64,000 nucleotides of DNA, from contig JAJCXZ010000026.1 of the NCBI GenBank assembly GCA_029263175.1, positions 62,001-126,000 on the forward strand, written 5' to 3'. A model generated the notes under the pieces. That model ran no database searches. It was not told the origin of the DNA and saw only the letters and a program-made list of their open reading frames with translations. A program made the translations under genes and the position numbers. Positions 37,807 through 47,373 of the stretch are shown here, one piece after another. The first letter of the stretch is position 1. Each line of letters opens with the position of its first letter. Source of the DNA: Acidimicrobiales bacterium. Its GTDB lineage: Bacteria; Actinomycetota; Acidimicrobiia; Acidimicrobiales; Aldehydirespiratoraceae.

Positions 37807-40665
37807 TCAGCTATCGAGGGTGCGCGCTATCTCGCGCTCCTCATAGGTCTCGATGATGTCGCCATCCTTGAGATCCTGGAAATCAGAGAGACCGATACCG
37901 CACTCGTAGCCGGCCGCCACCTCCCGGGCATCGTCCTTGAAACGCCGGAGCGAGTTGACGGAGCCCTTCCAGATGATCGTGCCCTCGCGGAGGAAACGAA
38001 CCTTGGAACCGCGGGTGATGACACCGTTGGTGACGTAGCAGCCGGCGATCTTGCCGATGCGGGGGACGCTGAAGATCTCGCGAACCTCGGCATCGCCGGT
38101 GACGACTTCTTCGTACGTCGGTGCCAACATGCCGACCATTGCCGACTCGATGTCCTCGAGCAGCTTGTAGATGATCTCGTAGGTACGGATCTCAACCTGC
38201 TCGGCCTCGGCGAGATCTCGGGCCTTTCGGTCCGGACGAACGTTGAAGCCGATGATCGACGCGTTGGACGCCGCCGCAAGCTGGATGTCGTTCTCGGTGA
38301 TCCCGCCGACGCCACGATGCACGAAGCCGATCTTGACCTCGTCGCGTTCGAGCTTGCGCAGGCTCTCCGTGACCGCTTCGAGCGAACCGTTCACATCGGC
38401 CTTGACGACCATGTTGAGCGTCGCCGCTTCACCCCGCTGGATCTGCTCGAAGATGTCTTCGAGCTTCGCTCCACCCGACAGCGCATGGGCTTCACGACCG
38501 AGATTGGACTGGCGCTGCCAGTGCTCGCGGGTGTCGGCCACCCGACTGGCGACCTTCTCGCTGGGCGCGACCACGAAGTCATCGCCGGCGGCGGCGACAT
38601 CGGAGAGACCGAGCACCTGGACGGGAGTCGAGGGACCCGCTTCTTTGATCTGCTCGCCCTTGTCGTTGATGAGCGCACGAACACGACCCCACGCAGCACC
38701 GGCGACAAGGGGATCGCCGACCTTGAGAGTGCCTCGCTGGACCAGAATCGTGGCGACAGGACCACGGCCGATATCCAAATTCGCCTCGAGCACAACGCCA
38801 CTGGCGCGGCCCTCAGGAGAAGCTCGGAGGTCTTCGACCTCAGCGACCAACAGCAGCTGGTCGAGCAACTCTTCGATGCCCACATTCTGCAACGCAGAGA
38901 CACGACTGAAGATCGTCTCGCCGCCCCACTCCTCCGGCACCAGACCATGCTCGGCAACACCGGCAATGGCCTTGTCGGGGTCAGCGTTTTCGCGATCGAT
39001 CTTGTTGACCGCAACCACGATCGGCACTTCGGCCGCCTTGGCGTGGTTGATGGCCTCGATGGTCTGCGGCATGACGCCGTCGTCCGCCGCCACCATCAGG
39101 ATCACGATGTCAGTCGAGTTGGCGCCACGGGCGCGCATCGCGGTGAACGCCTCATGGCCCGGGGTATCGATGAACGTGATCATCTGACCATCACGTTCGA
39201 TTTGGTACGCGCCGATGTGCTGGGTGATGCCGCCGGCCTCACCCTCGACGACATTGGCGTTGCGGATGCGGTCGAGCAAGAGAGTCTTACCGTGATCGAC
39301 GTGACCCATGACGGTGATCACCGGCGGCCGGATCGGCGCGTCAGCATCCTCGCCAACGAGGTTGAGCATCTTCTGCAGCTCGACCTCTTGTTCCTCGCCG
39401 ATGTCGACAAGGCGGATTTCCGCCCCGATCTCCTCGGCGAACAGCTCGATCATTTCATCGGACAGCGACTGTGTCGCGGTGACCATCTCGCCGGCCTGCA
39501 TGAGGAACCGGACGACATCGGCCGCCGTGCGGTTCAGCTTCGGACCGAGATCGAGAGCGGTGGAGGCCCGCTCGATGACAACTTCTCCGGCGGGAACGGG
39601 TGCGTTCTCGGGGGTGTAGGACGGTGCGTCCATCGGCTGAAGTTCTTCGCGGCTGCGACGACGACGACCCTTGCGGCGCGGCGGACGCTGACCGGGGCCA
39701 CCCGGACGTCCACCAGGACCACCACGACCGCCACCAGGACCACCACGACCGCCCCCAGGAGGGGCGCCGGCGCCTGGAACAGATTCACGAGGACCACCCG
39801 GACGGGGTCGACCACCAGGAGCCGGACCACCACGCGACGGACCTGCCGGCGCACCACCAGGACGGGGACGACCACCAGGCGGTGGCGGAATCGCACGACC
39901 GCTGCCAGAACGGGGCGGCGGAGGCGGCGGGATCGGCTTGCCAGAACCTGATGTCGGCGGGCGCTTCGACGGGTCAACGGCGACACGCTTCTTCAGCACC
40001 TTCTTGACAACCTTCTTCACGACCTTCTTGACCGCAGGAGCGGCTGCAGTCGCGGGTGCCGGCGCGGGCGCAGGCTCCTCGGTGACACGTTTCGGCGGTG
40101 CGGCACTGCCACTCGAGGAGATGACGCGCTTCGACCGTGCCGGTGCTTTCTCCGCAGGGCCCTCAACGACCTCAGGGGTGGCCTCGGCAGCCGCCTCAAC
40201 GGTCGCCGCTTCAGGCTCAGGGGCCTCAACGACCTCAGGAGCGGCTTCGACCGCTTCAACCGGGGCGTCGACCTCGGCAGCAATCTCGGCCTCTACGAGA
40301 GCCGGCGGCGCCTCGTCGACTTCCAGCTCAACCTCCGCCGTTGCAGCGGGAGTCGTTGACTTCGATGCGGTCTTTTTTGCAGTCTTTTTCGCGGTCTTTT
40401 TCGCGGTCTTCTTGGCCGCCTTCTTGGCAGTCTTCTTCGATGACTTCTTGGCCGCCTTCTTCGCCGCTTTCGGCTCAGGCGGCTGCTCGTCACGAATGAG
40501 ACCCTCGCGTTCGGCCTTGCGGCGGACGCGGTCGGCCTGGGCGTCGACGATACTCGACGAGTGACTCTTCACACCGATGCCGAGGGCATCGGAGAGGTCT
40601 AGGGTCTCCTTGTTGGTGAGACCCAACTCGCGAGCGAGTTCGTAGACGCGGATATTGGCTGGCAC
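37807..40665 (-). CDS. infB: Translation initiation factor IF-2
   Basis: 952 residues, GTG start. The N-terminal IF2_N region (ANIRVYELARELGLTNKETL) is followed by about 380 residues of low complexity: a lysine/alanine repeat block (AKKTAKKTAKK), an acidic alanine-rich block, then a glycine/proline/arginine-rich block. The GTPase domain begins near residue 445 with GHVDHGKT, then DTPGHEAFTAMRARG and NKIDRE, and domains II-IV follow. It places initiator tRNA on the 30S subunit. Long disordered N-termini of this kind are normal in actinobacteria. Confidence 0.97.
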   Translation of the reverse strand: MPANIRVYELARELGLTNKETLDLSDALGIGVKSHSSSIVDAQADRVRRKAEREGLIRDEQPPEPKAAKKAAKKSSKKTAKKAAKKTAKKTAKKTAKKTASKSTTPAATAEVELEVDEAPPALVEAEIAAEVDAPVEAVEAAPEVVEAPEPEAATVEAAAEATPEVVEGPAEKAPARSKRVISSSGSAAPPKRVTEEPAPAPAPATAAAPAVKKVVKKVVKKVLKKRVAVDPSKRPPTSGSGKPIPPPPPPRSGSGRAIPPPPGGRPRPGGAPAGPSRGGPAPGGRPRPGGPRESVPGAGAPPGGGRGGPGGGRGGPGGRPGGPGQRPPRRKGRRRRSREELQPMDAPSYTPENAPVPAGEVVIERASTALDLGPKLNRTAADVVRFLMQAGEMVTATQSLSDEMIELFAEEIGAEIRLVDIGEEQEVELQKMLNLVGEDADAPIRPPVITVMGHVDHGKTLLLDRIRNANVVEGEAGGITQHIGAYQIERDGQMITFIDTPGHEAFTAMRARGANSTDIVILMVAADDGVMPQTIEAINHAKAAEVPIVVAVNKIDRENADPDKAIAGVAEHGLVPEEWGGETIFSRVSALQNVGIEELLDQLLLVAEVEDLRASPEGRASGVVLEANLDIGRGPVATILVQRGTLKVGDPLVAGAAWGRVRALINDKGEQIKEAGPSTPVQVLGLSDVAAAGDDFVVAPSEKVASRVADTREHWQRQSNLGREAHALSGGAKLEDIFEQIQRGEAATLNMVVKADVNGSLEAVTESLRKLERDEVKIGFVHRGVGGITENDIQLAAASNASIIGFNVRPDRKARDLAEAEQVEIRTYEIIYKLLEDIESAMVGMLAPTYEEVVTGDAEVREIFSVPRIGKIAGCYVTNGVITRGSKVRFLREGTIIWKGSVNSLRRFKDDAREVAAGYECGIGLSDFQDLKDGDIIETYEEREIARTLDS

Positions 40666-40760
40666 GTGAGGCGATTGCCCTTCTGGCTGAAGACCTCCGA
40701 GGACGATCCTCAGCCGATCAATACTTCACGACGGACGATTACTCGCCCATCGGTGTGGTC

Positions 40761-41027
40761 TCAACAACCTCCGTGCGGACACGCGGGAGGCTGCATTGGC
40801 CACGAACTCATGAGCCTAGCGACCCAGTCGGCGTTCACCTCGACTCGAAGCGACCGCCCGAACGCCCGACGCTTCTCCGCCAACGCAACGCACTCACGAC
40901 TGGGACCGACCCAAGCACCTCGACCGGGACCCGAGCCGACGGTCAGACCATCAGCATCGGCTCCGACTCGTACGAGCGAGCCCGAATCGAGCACCTGTCG
41001 GCACCCGACACACGAACGCTCCGGCAA
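40761..41027 (-). CDS. ylxR: YlxR family RNA-binding protein (RnpM-like)
   Basis: 88 residues from a TTG at 41027, three bases after the nusA stop. The family signature RSCVGCRQV near residue 5 and GRGAWVGPSRECVALAEKRRAFGRSLR near 35-60 are clear. YlxR proteins bind RNA, in Bacillus RNase P RNA, and are encoded between nusA and infB. The TTG start is dictated by the lack of any other start before the GCRQ motif. A 95-base gap separates it from infB. Confidence 0.9.
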   Translation of the reverse strand: MPERSCVGCRQVLDSGSLVRVGADADGLTVGSGPGRGAWVGPSRECVALAEKRRAFGRSLRVEVNADWVARLMSSWPMQPPACPHGGC

Positions 41028-41030
41028 GGC

Positions 41031-42368
41031 CTACTCTTCTTCGCCGGGCTGATCGTCGGAGGGCTCGTCGTCGGAGGGCTCAGCGTCGCTCTCGTCCGCA
41101 CTGTCTGGCGAGTCGGCGCTGTCGGCCGAGTCGGCACTGTCAGAGGAATCGCCCGAAGGTTCATCGGCGTTTTCGTCATCGCCGGAGACTTCCGCGCCGG
41201 AACCCCCGTCGTCTTCTGTCACCTCGGCGGCAGCAACCGGCTCGTCGGGACTGGCGGCTTCGGCATCGGAGGCAGCTTCCCACTCGGCGATGCTCATGGC
41301 GGGACTGCCGTCTGCGGGCTGCCAGAGCTGCTCGCCGGACTCAGCGTCCACGATCCACTCGCCATCAGCCCACTCGACATCGCCATACGCCTGCTCTTCA
41401 GCGAATTGAGTTTCGGACTTGATGTTGATGCCCCAGCCGGTGAGACGAGAAGCAAGACGGGCGTTTTGGCCCTCCTTGCCGATCGCCAGCGACAGCTGGT
41501 AGTCGGGCACGATCACGTCACAGTCACCAGTGGCCCCATCGGGGCGGACCTCGGTGACCTTGGCCGGTGACAGCGCGCGTGTGACGAACTCCTGAAGGTC
41601 CTCGTTGAACGGGACGATGTCGATCTTCTCGCCCCGCAACTCGTTCACGACCTGGCGTACACGAGCACCCCGGGCGCCGACACACGCGCCGACCGGATCG
41701 ACGTTGTTGTCGTTTGACCAGACGGCGATCTTCGTGCGGTGTCCCGGTTCGCGAGCGCACGCCTTGATCTCGACGATGCCGTCGGCGATCTCGGGAACCT
41801 CGAGCTCGAACAGACGCTTGACCAGACCCGGATGGGTGCGGCTCACGACGATCTGAGGACCCTTGGCGGTCTTGCGGACCTCGACGATGTAGGCCTTGAT
41901 GCGAGCCGTGTTGTCGGGACGCTCGTATGGGACCTGCTCAGCCTGCGGCAACAACGCCTCGACCCGACCGAGGTCGAGCAGGGTGTAGCGCGCATCGGTC
42001 TGCTGGATCATGCCGGTGACGATGTCGCCTTCACGACCGGCGTACTCCTCGTACTTGAGCTCGCGCTCGGCCTCGCGGATGCGCTGTGTCATCACCTGAC
42101 GGGCGGTCTGGGCGGCGATGCGACCGAAGTTCTCCGGGGTGACGTCGTACTCGTCGCCGATCGGCTCGCCCTCTTCGTCGAGATCCTGGGCGAAGACCCG
42201 GAATTCGAGCGTGTCGGGGTCGATGGTGACCCACGCGTACTCGTTCGCATCAGGCATTCGCTTGTAGGCGGACTCCAACGCATCTGCGAGCGCGCCAAAG
42301 AGCGCATCGACGGTGATGCCTCGTTCGACAGCAAGCGCCTGCAGCGCTTCCATCATCTCCTGGTTCAT
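41031..42368 (-). CDS. nusA: Transcription termination/antitermination factor NusA
   Basis: 445 residues. N-terminal RNA-polymerase-binding domain to about 120, S1 domain at about 125-200 (GDIVTGMIQQTD), then two KH domains (DPVGACVGARGARVRQVVNELRGEK, IGKEGQNARLASRLTGW). Beyond residue 355 there is an acidic, serine/aspartate-rich tail with SADSADSADS repeats and a GEEE end, longer and more acidic than usual. The start at 42368 has GAGGAGG 7 bases upstream and overlaps the rimP stop (ATGA). Confidence 0.96.
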   Translation of the reverse strand: MNQEMMEALQALAVERGITVDALFGALADALESAYKRMPDANEYAWVTIDPDTLEFRVFAQDLDEEGEPIGDEYDVTPENFGRIAAQTARQVMTQRIREAERELKYEEYAGREGDIVTGMIQQTDARYTLLDLGRVEALLPQAEQVPYERPDNTARIKAYIVEVRKTAKGPQIVVSRTHPGLVKRLFELEVPEIADGIVEIKACAREPGHRTKIAVWSNDNNVDPVGACVGARGARVRQVVNELRGEKIDIVPFNEDLQEFVTRALSPAKVTEVRPDGATGDCDVIVPDYQLSLAIGKEGQNARLASRLTGWGINIKSETQFAEEQAYGDVEWADGEWIVDAESGEQLWQPADGSPAMSIAEWEAASDAEAASPDEPVAAAEVTEDDGGSGAEVSGDDENADEPSGDSSDSADSADSADSPDSADESDAEPSDDEPSDDQPGEEE

Positions 42369-42868
42369 GACATGGCCTCCTCGGAGTTGGGGCGATCTTT
42401 CCTGGGTCCACCCGGCTTCGGGGTGGGTCCCCACTCAAAGACGGTGCGTGCCTTCGAGATATCTGTGTAGGCAAGTCGGCGTGAACCGGAGGGGGTGGTG
42501 AGTTCCACGCCCTCGGCGTCAACGGCCACGACTTCGCCTTCGAACCGACGGGCACCATCGATCTCGACGAAGGTCTTGATCTTGACCCGCTCGCCCATGG
42601 CGCCCTGATAGTGCGCCTCGGTGCGCAGAGGGCGCTCGAGCCCGGGACTTGACACCTCGAGGGTGAAGCGGCCGGGAATGGGATCGGTCTCGTCGAGCAT
42701 GAAGCTTGTCGAGCGGCTGATGCGCTTGATGTCGTCGATGCCGATGCCATCCTCGTGATCGATGAGGATGCGCAGGATTCCGCCGGCGAACTCGATGTCG
42801 TAGAGGTCGGCGCCCGCCCCCTCGACAATCGGGGCAACGAGCTCTCGAACGCGATCGATCACTGACAT
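42365..42868 (-). CDS. rimP: Ribosome maturation factor RimP
   Basis: 167 residues. N-terminal domain ends with the hallmark VSSPGLERPLRTEAHY near residue 72-87, and the C-terminal SH3-like domain follows (GEVVAVDAEGVELTT). RimP is needed for 30S subunit maturation. A strong AAAGGAGG ribosome site lies 6-7 bases before the ATG. First gene of the rimP-nusA-ylxR-infB-ylxP-rbfA-truB-ribF run, following a terminator at 42927. Confidence 0.95.
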   Translation of the reverse strand: MSVIDRVRELVAPIVEGAGADLYDIEFAGGILRILIDHEDGIGIDDIKRISRSTSFMLDETDPIPGRFTLEVSSPGLERPLRTEAHYQGAMGERVKIKTFVEIDGARRFEGEVVAVDAEGVELTTPSGSRRLAYTDISKARTVFEWGPTPKPGGPRKDRPNSEEAMS

Positions 42869-42911
42869 CTCGTTGCCTCCTTTCGCGGCGATGAATCTGC
42901 CTGAGTAATTC

Positions 42912-42947
42912 CCCTGAATCGAGAAAGGCGTGGCCTAGGGCCACGCC
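42912..42947 (-). terminator. Intrinsic terminator ahead of rimP
   Basis: GGCGTGGCC (42927-42935), TAG, GGCCACGCC (42939-42947), followed on the minus strand by TTTCTC. It should end transcripts coming from ispG and the 43403 gene, and isolate the rimP operon. Confidence 0.75.
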
Positions 42948-42986
42948 ACAACCAGAATTCCGGGTGTGAAAGTTGGACCGAGGATA

Positions 42987-43403
42987 TCAGGCCTCGGGGG
43001 CGCTTACGGCCGCGACGAACTTCCGATGCACCCGGCTGAGCTCGACTCGCCTTCCGTTCGGACTGATGTCGACACCTGGCAGGAATCGTTTGAGCGCCAA
43101 AGTGGCGAGAACCCACAGCACCGCCGACAGCACCGCGATGATCGCACCGAGAGGCAGAAGGAGTGCGAACCGGCTGAGCGCGCCGCCCAGGACAAAACAT
43201 GCAACTCCGCCGTAGATCGCAGACTTCTGGCGGCGACGAAGGTACTGGACGTGGTCGAACTCGGCTTGGGTGAGAGGGACCAACACTTGCTCGCCCGACT
43301 TACCCGCAGGGACGTAACCATCGGCTCTCCCGCCCGACTTCACCGAGACCGGCGGCAGACGACGCTCGACGGCGGCGTGTCGATCGACCTCCACCCGAGC
43401 CAT
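42987..43403 (-). CDS. Membrane protein of unknown function, two TM segments
   Basis: 138 residues. An N-terminal cytoplasmic part of about 60 residues is followed by two hydrophobic segments (SAIYGGVACFVLGGAL and LLLPLGAIIAVLSAVLWVLATLAL) and a basic C-terminal tail. No family recognised. The ATG is one base after the ispG stop codon, so it is translated together with ispG and is certainly a gene of that operon. A terminator follows at 42947. Confidence 0.75.
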   Translation of the reverse strand: MARVEVDRHAAVERRLPPVSVKSGGRADGYVPAGKSGEQVLVPLTQAEFDHVQYLRRRQKSAIYGGVACFVLGGALSRFALLLPLGAIIAVLSAVLWVLATLALKRFLPGVDISPNGRRVELSRVHRKFVAAVSAPEA

Positions 43404-43404
43404 G

Positions 43405-44634
43405 TCAGTGACCGCGACGGATCTCGGCGATCACCGCTTCAGCGTTGTTGGCATCGTCGCCGCGGTCGTTGAGGTTGCGATCGCGATCTTCCGCGGCGGC
43501 TCGTTTCGCGGCGTCCTTGGTGTTGACCGCCCGTTCGAGCGCAGCGTCAGCGCCGTGCTCATGGATGAACTCAGCCCACTCGACGAGCGTGTCGACCATC
43601 TCGTCCTCTGGCACCACCATCACGTTTTGACCCTTGACGAACAGGTGGCCGCGCTTGTTGCCGGCGGCGATTCCGAGATCGGCGTCGCGCGCTTCACCAG
43701 GGCCGTTCACCACACAACCCATCACCGCGACCTGAAGCGGAATCTCACGCTCGCCGAACGCAGCCATCGCATCGTTGGCGATCGTGACCACGTCGACTTC
43801 GGCGCGCCCGCAGCTCGGGCACGAGATGAGGTCGATGTTCTTTCGGTCGCGGAGCCCGAGAGTCTCGAGGAGCTGGCGGCCTGCCCTGGCCTCCTCCACC
43901 GGGTCAGCCGTGAGCGAGTAGCGAATCGTGTCGCCAATGCCCTCAGCCAACAAGGTGGCCATTCCGGCCGTTGCCTTGAGCGTGCCGATCGGTGGCGGAC
44001 CCGCCTCGGTGACGCCGAGATGCAGCGGATGGTCGGTGACCTCGGCCAGCTGGCGGTAGGCCTCGATCATCAGCGGCACGCTCGATGCCTTGACCGAGAT
44101 CTTGATCAGATCGAAACCCACGTCGTCGAAATAGCGGATCTCATCGAGTGCCGACTCGACCATCGCCTCCGGGGTGACCTTGCCGCCATACTTCGTGTAG
44201 AGGTCGGGGTGAAGCGAGCCACCGTTGACCCCGATTCGGATCGGCACATTGCGATCCTTCGCTTCGCGGGCCACGAGCTTGATGTGCTCGGGTTTGCGAA
44301 TGTTGCCCGGGTTGAGCCGTAAGCAGTGGACACCGGCTTCGAGTGCCTCGAGCGCCCGGCGGTACTGGTGGTGGATGTCAGCCACGATGGGTACCGGGGA
44401 GCGGGGCACGATGCGGGCGAGCCCTTCGGCTGCCTCCGGTTCGTTGCACGTGCAGCGCACAATGTCGCAGCCGGCTGCAGCGAGGGCGTAGATCTGTTGA
44501 AGCGTGGCTTCGTGATCCGCGGTCTTGGTGACAGTCATCGACTGAACGGTGATCGGCGCTCCCCCACCGACGGGCACATCACCCACCATGATCTGCTTGG
44601 TCTCGCGACGGGGGAAGCTCTGCGTGAATTCCAC
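43405..44634 (-). CDS. ispG: (E)-4-hydroxy-3-methylbut-2-enyl-diphosphate synthase
   Basis: 409 residues. The iron-sulfur cluster cysteines are in SCPSCGR and GCVVNGPGE, and the substrate barrel shows RLNPGNI and RIGVNGGSL. It performs the penultimate step of the non-mevalonate isoprenoid pathway, alongside dxr two genes away. The last 45 residues form a charged tail beyond the usual end. GTG start with its own leaderless-type hexamer in the 13-base gap after rseP. Confidence 0.96.
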   Translation of the reverse strand: MEFTQSFPRRETKQIMVGDVPVGGGAPITVQSMTVTKTADHEATLQQIYALAAAGCDIVRCTCNEPEAAEGLARIVPRSPVPIVADIHHQYRRALEALEAGVHCLRLNPGNIRKPEHIKLVAREAKDRNVPIRIGVNGGSLHPDLYTKYGGKVTPEAMVESALDEIRYFDDVGFDLIKISVKASSVPLMIEAYRQLAEVTDHPLHLGVTEAGPPPIGTLKATAGMATLLAEGIGDTIRYSLTADPVEEARAGRQLLETLGLRDRKNIDLISCPSCGRAEVDVVTIANDAMAAFGEREIPLQVAVMGCVVNGPGEARDADLGIAAGNKRGHLFVKGQNVMVVPEDEMVDTLVEWAEFIHEHGADAALERAVNTKDAAKRAAAEDRDRNLNDRGDDANNAEAVIAEIRRGH

Positions 44635-44640
44635 GCTGTG

Positions 44641-44646
44641 AATCTA
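44641..44646 (-). promoter_or_regulatory. -10 hexamer of ispG, leaderless
   Basis: TAGATT on the minus strand, 6-base gap to the GTG at 44634, just before the rseP stop codon at 44648. Confidence 0.5.
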
Positions 44647-44647
44647 C

Positions 44648-46135
44648 TTACCCGAGATTGATTGGGTCGATGATGTCGCGGAAGAGGGCCAGGAGGCCGA
44701 AACCGACGAGCACCAAGAAGACCGCGTAGGTCAGCGGAAGCAGCTTGTTGTAGTCGACCCGATGTTGGCGTCCACCGATCGAGCGGACACGTTCATACAT
44801 GGCGACGACCACGTGACCTCCATCGAGGGGCGGGAACGGAAACATGTTGAAGATCCCGATGAAGATGTTGAGGCCGGCAAGGAACAGCAGTGCGTTCTCG
44901 AAGCCCTCTCCGGACAGGATCGTGCCGGCGCGAGCTGCACCGTAGATCGACAGGATGCGGTCCTCGTCGGGATTGTCAGCGTCGAGGAGCCGGCCGGCGG
45001 ACTGGCGTTCTGCGCTGTTGGTCGCTTCGTCGAGCTGCTCCTGCGCGCTCTCGGTGTTGCCCGTGACGGTGTCGGAAACAAAGTTGCCCAACCCGCCACC
45101 GGTGATGAGCTCCCACATGTTCTCGAAGGCGAGCTTCGTGTAGTCGACCAAGCCCGTGACCGCCCGGCCGACGCCATCGATCGGGCCCACGTTCTCGGCG
45201 ATTCGCTCCTGAGAGATCCCGAAGAAGCCGACCACAGCCTCATCGGCCGGAAGAATCCCGTTGACCGCGATGTCGTCGAACAGCTGAAGTTCGGCCGCAT
45301 CGACCGGGTCGACCACGACAGCAATCGTGTCGCCGACCTTGCCGTCAAGCTGTGCGAGCACGTCGTCCCAACTGGAGACGTCCACTCCGTCGATCTGCAA
45401 GATGCGGTCATTCTCGAGAAGGCCGCCGAACGCGTCAGCTCCGTCGTCGCTGAGTCGTGCACCGATCGTGACGGTGTCGTCGATGGTCCGGCCATCTCTG
45501 ATGTAGGTGATGTCGATGGTTTCGCCACCGCGCTCGCGGACGAGCTCGCCGAAGTGAATGAAACTGCCGACTTCGATCCCGTCAATCGCCACGATCTCAT
45601 CGCCGACCTCGATGCCGAGATCGACAGCAGCGCTCTGGCTGGAGACCGAGCCGACGGCCCAAGCCTCATCGTCGCTCGGGTCGCCCCAGCCGACAAAGAA
45701 GGCATAGAGGAGGACCAGCGCCATGAGAAAGTGCATGATCGACCCGGCGGAGACGACAAGAAGCTTCCGCGGAAACGACTTCGCCCGGTAGGCCCGGGGC
45801 TCGTCCTCTTCGGGTACATCTTCGAGACTGCTCATGCCCTCGATGCGCACATAGGCACCCGCGGGGATGGCCTTCACGCCGTACTCGGTTTCGCCGCGTC
45901 GAAACGACCAGAGCCGTGGACCGAAGCCGATGAAGAACTCGGTGGCCTTCATGCCAGTCCATCGAGCCGTGAGGTAGTGGCCCATCTCGTGCATGAAGAT
46001 CATGAAGATGATCGCCACAACGACGAAGACCCAGGTCCAGCTGGCGAGAAGGCCGAGCGCGAGGAGCAGCCCGAGCAACAACACCAAACCGGTGATGTCG
46101 CCCTTCGGCTCTTGATGCGTGGTGGGTTCGGTCAT
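44648..46135 (-). CDS. rseP: Site-2 protease, M50 family (RseP/Rip1-like)
   Basis: 495 residues. Active-site HEMGH at residues 49-53 sits in the second membrane segment, and NMFPFPPLDGGH near residue 420 carries the third ligand. Two PDZ-type regions lie between (about 135-310), followed by an extra amphipathic stretch of about 100 residues before the LDG segment. Such proteases cut membrane-bound anti-sigma factors or remnant signal peptides. It starts in an ATGA overlap with dxr. Confidence 0.94.
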   Translation of the reverse strand: MTEPTTHQEPKGDITGLVLLLGLLLALGLLASWTWVFVVVAIIFMIFMHEMGHYLTARWTGMKATEFFIGFGPRLWSFRRGETEYGVKAIPAGAYVRIEGMSSLEDVPEEDEPRAYRAKSFPRKLLVVSAGSIMHFLMALVLLYAFFVGWGDPSDDEAWAVGSVSSQSAAVDLGIEVGDEIVAIDGIEVGSFIHFGELVRERGGETIDITYIRDGRTIDDTVTIGARLSDDGADAFGGLLENDRILQIDGVDVSSWDDVLAQLDGKVGDTIAVVVDPVDAAELQLFDDIAVNGILPADEAVVGFFGISQERIAENVGPIDGVGRAVTGLVDYTKLAFENMWELITGGGLGNFVSDTVTGNTESAQEQLDEATNSAERQSAGRLLDADNPDEDRILSIYGAARAGTILSGEGFENALLFLAGLNIFIGIFNMFPFPPLDGGHVVVAMYERVRSIGGRQHRVDYNKLLPLTYAVFLVLVGFGLLALFRDIIDPINLG

Positions 46136-47310
46136 ACGGCGACAAGCTCCTGAATCACAGCGGCCGCCTCATCTCGAGCCCGGCTGTCCATGTCGAGTAC
46201 AACCCCGACATCAGTGGCAGATGTTCCCGGCCAGCGCTGAAGGGCACCATCCACCACGTCGGCAATGTCGACCCAACGGATCTGGCCCTTGAGGAATGCA
46301 TCCACTGCGACCTCATTGGCGGCACTGAACCATGCCGGCGCGGTCTCGCCGGCACGACCGGCGTCGTATGCCAGACCGAGGCCGGGGAAGGCCTCGAGAT
46401 CGGGCGGCTGGAAGTCGAGTCGAGAGAGTTCTGACCAGTCGATGTCGCCATATGGCACTTCCAATCGGTCAGGGAAGGCCAATGCGTAGCCAATGCACAG
46501 CCGCATGTCGGGTTTCGACAGCTGTGCGATGGTGGCCCCGTCGGTGTAGGTGACCATCGAATGGATGATCGACTGGGGGTGGACGACCACGTCGATGTCG
46601 TCGAAACCGATGCCGAAGAGTTCGTGGGCCTCGATTACCTCGAGCCCCTTGTTCACCAACGTGCTCGAATCGATCGTGATCTTCGGGCCCATCGACCATG
46701 TGGGGTGGGCGAGTGCGTTGTCGATCGTGACACTCTCGAGATCGGCGCGGCTGCGGCCTCGAAACGGCCCTCCGCTGGCGGTGAGCACCACTCCGCGGAC
46801 ACGATCAGCGTCGCCGATCTTTCCGGTGATCTCGTTTGCACGCAGACACTGGTGGACGGCACAGTGCTCGCTGTCGACCGGCACCAACTCCGCTCCAGGC
46901 GTGGCCCACGCTCGTTGCACCACCGGGCCGGCGGCGATCAAGGACTCCTTGTTGGCCAGGCCGAGGCGCTTTCCGGCCTCCAGAGTGGCCATGGTGACCG
47001 AGAGGCCGGCAAAGCCGACCACTCCGTTGATGGTGACGTCGCTGACCACCGCAGCCTCAGCCATCGCGTTGGCGCCGACCAGCAGGGTGGTGCCGTCGGG
47101 GAGTCGCTCGGCAAGTCCGACGGCCGCGGACTCGTCGGCCACGGCGACGATGTCGGGTCGGAATTCGTTGGCTTGCTCGACAACGGTGTCAACCGAGGTT
47201 CCAACCCCAAGGGCTTCGACGCGATAGTTCTGCGGCGAGGCCCGTACGACGTCGAGCGTCTGCGTGCCGATAGAGCCTGAAGAGCCGAGGACGGCGATCG
47301 TGGTGGTCAC
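46132..47310 (-). CDS. dxr: 1-deoxy-D-xylulose-5-phosphate reductoisomerase
   Basis: 392 residues. NADPH loop VLGSSGSIGTQTLDV at the N-terminus; the metal and substrate sites appear as PVDSEHCAVHQCL, TASGGPFRG and SSTLVNKGLEVIEAHELFG. It makes 2-C-methylerythritol 4-phosphate, the committed step of the non-mevalonate pathway, and is coupled to rseP by overlap. GTG start. Confidence 0.97.
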   Translation of the reverse strand: MTTTIAVLGSSGSIGTQTLDVVRASPQNYRVEALGVGTSVDTVVEQANEFRPDIVAVADESAAVGLAERLPDGTTLLVGANAMAEAAVVSDVTINGVVGFAGLSVTMATLEAGKRLGLANKESLIAAGPVVQRAWATPGAELVPVDSEHCAVHQCLRANEITGKIGDADRVRGVVLTASGGPFRGRSRADLESVTIDNALAHPTWSMGPKITIDSSTLVNKGLEVIEAHELFGIGFDDIDVVVHPQSIIHSMVTYTDGATIAQLSKPDMRLCIGYALAFPDRLEVPYGDIDWSELSRLDFQPPDLEAFPGLGLAYDAGRAGETAPAWFSAANEVAVDAFLKGQIRWVDIADVVDGALQRWPGTSATDVGVVLDMDSRARDEAAAVIQELVAV

Positions 47311-47317
47311 GGCCTCG

Positions 47318-47323
47318 ACGCTA
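47318..47323 (-). promoter_or_regulatory. -10 hexamer of dxr, leaderless
   Basis: TAGCGT on the minus strand, 7-base gap to the GTG at 47310. Confidence 0.5.
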
Positions 47324-47373
47324 GGCCGGTCGACCGGCGCACCGTGCGCGGCTCACGTAAGCGCACGTGCGGC

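Noticed and set aside
38317-39951. 544-codon open frame on the plus strand
   Set aside because: It lies opposite infB, whose protein is unmistakable; the frame is a by-product of high GC and wobble bias.
39660-40480. CRISPR-like or satellite repeats
   Set aside because: The repeats encode Lys/Ala and Gly/Pro/Arg-rich blocks of IF-2 in frame; no regular spacers.
44762-46153. 463-codon open frame on the plus strand
   Set aside because: Antisense to rseP; no domain, no promoter at the expected spacing.
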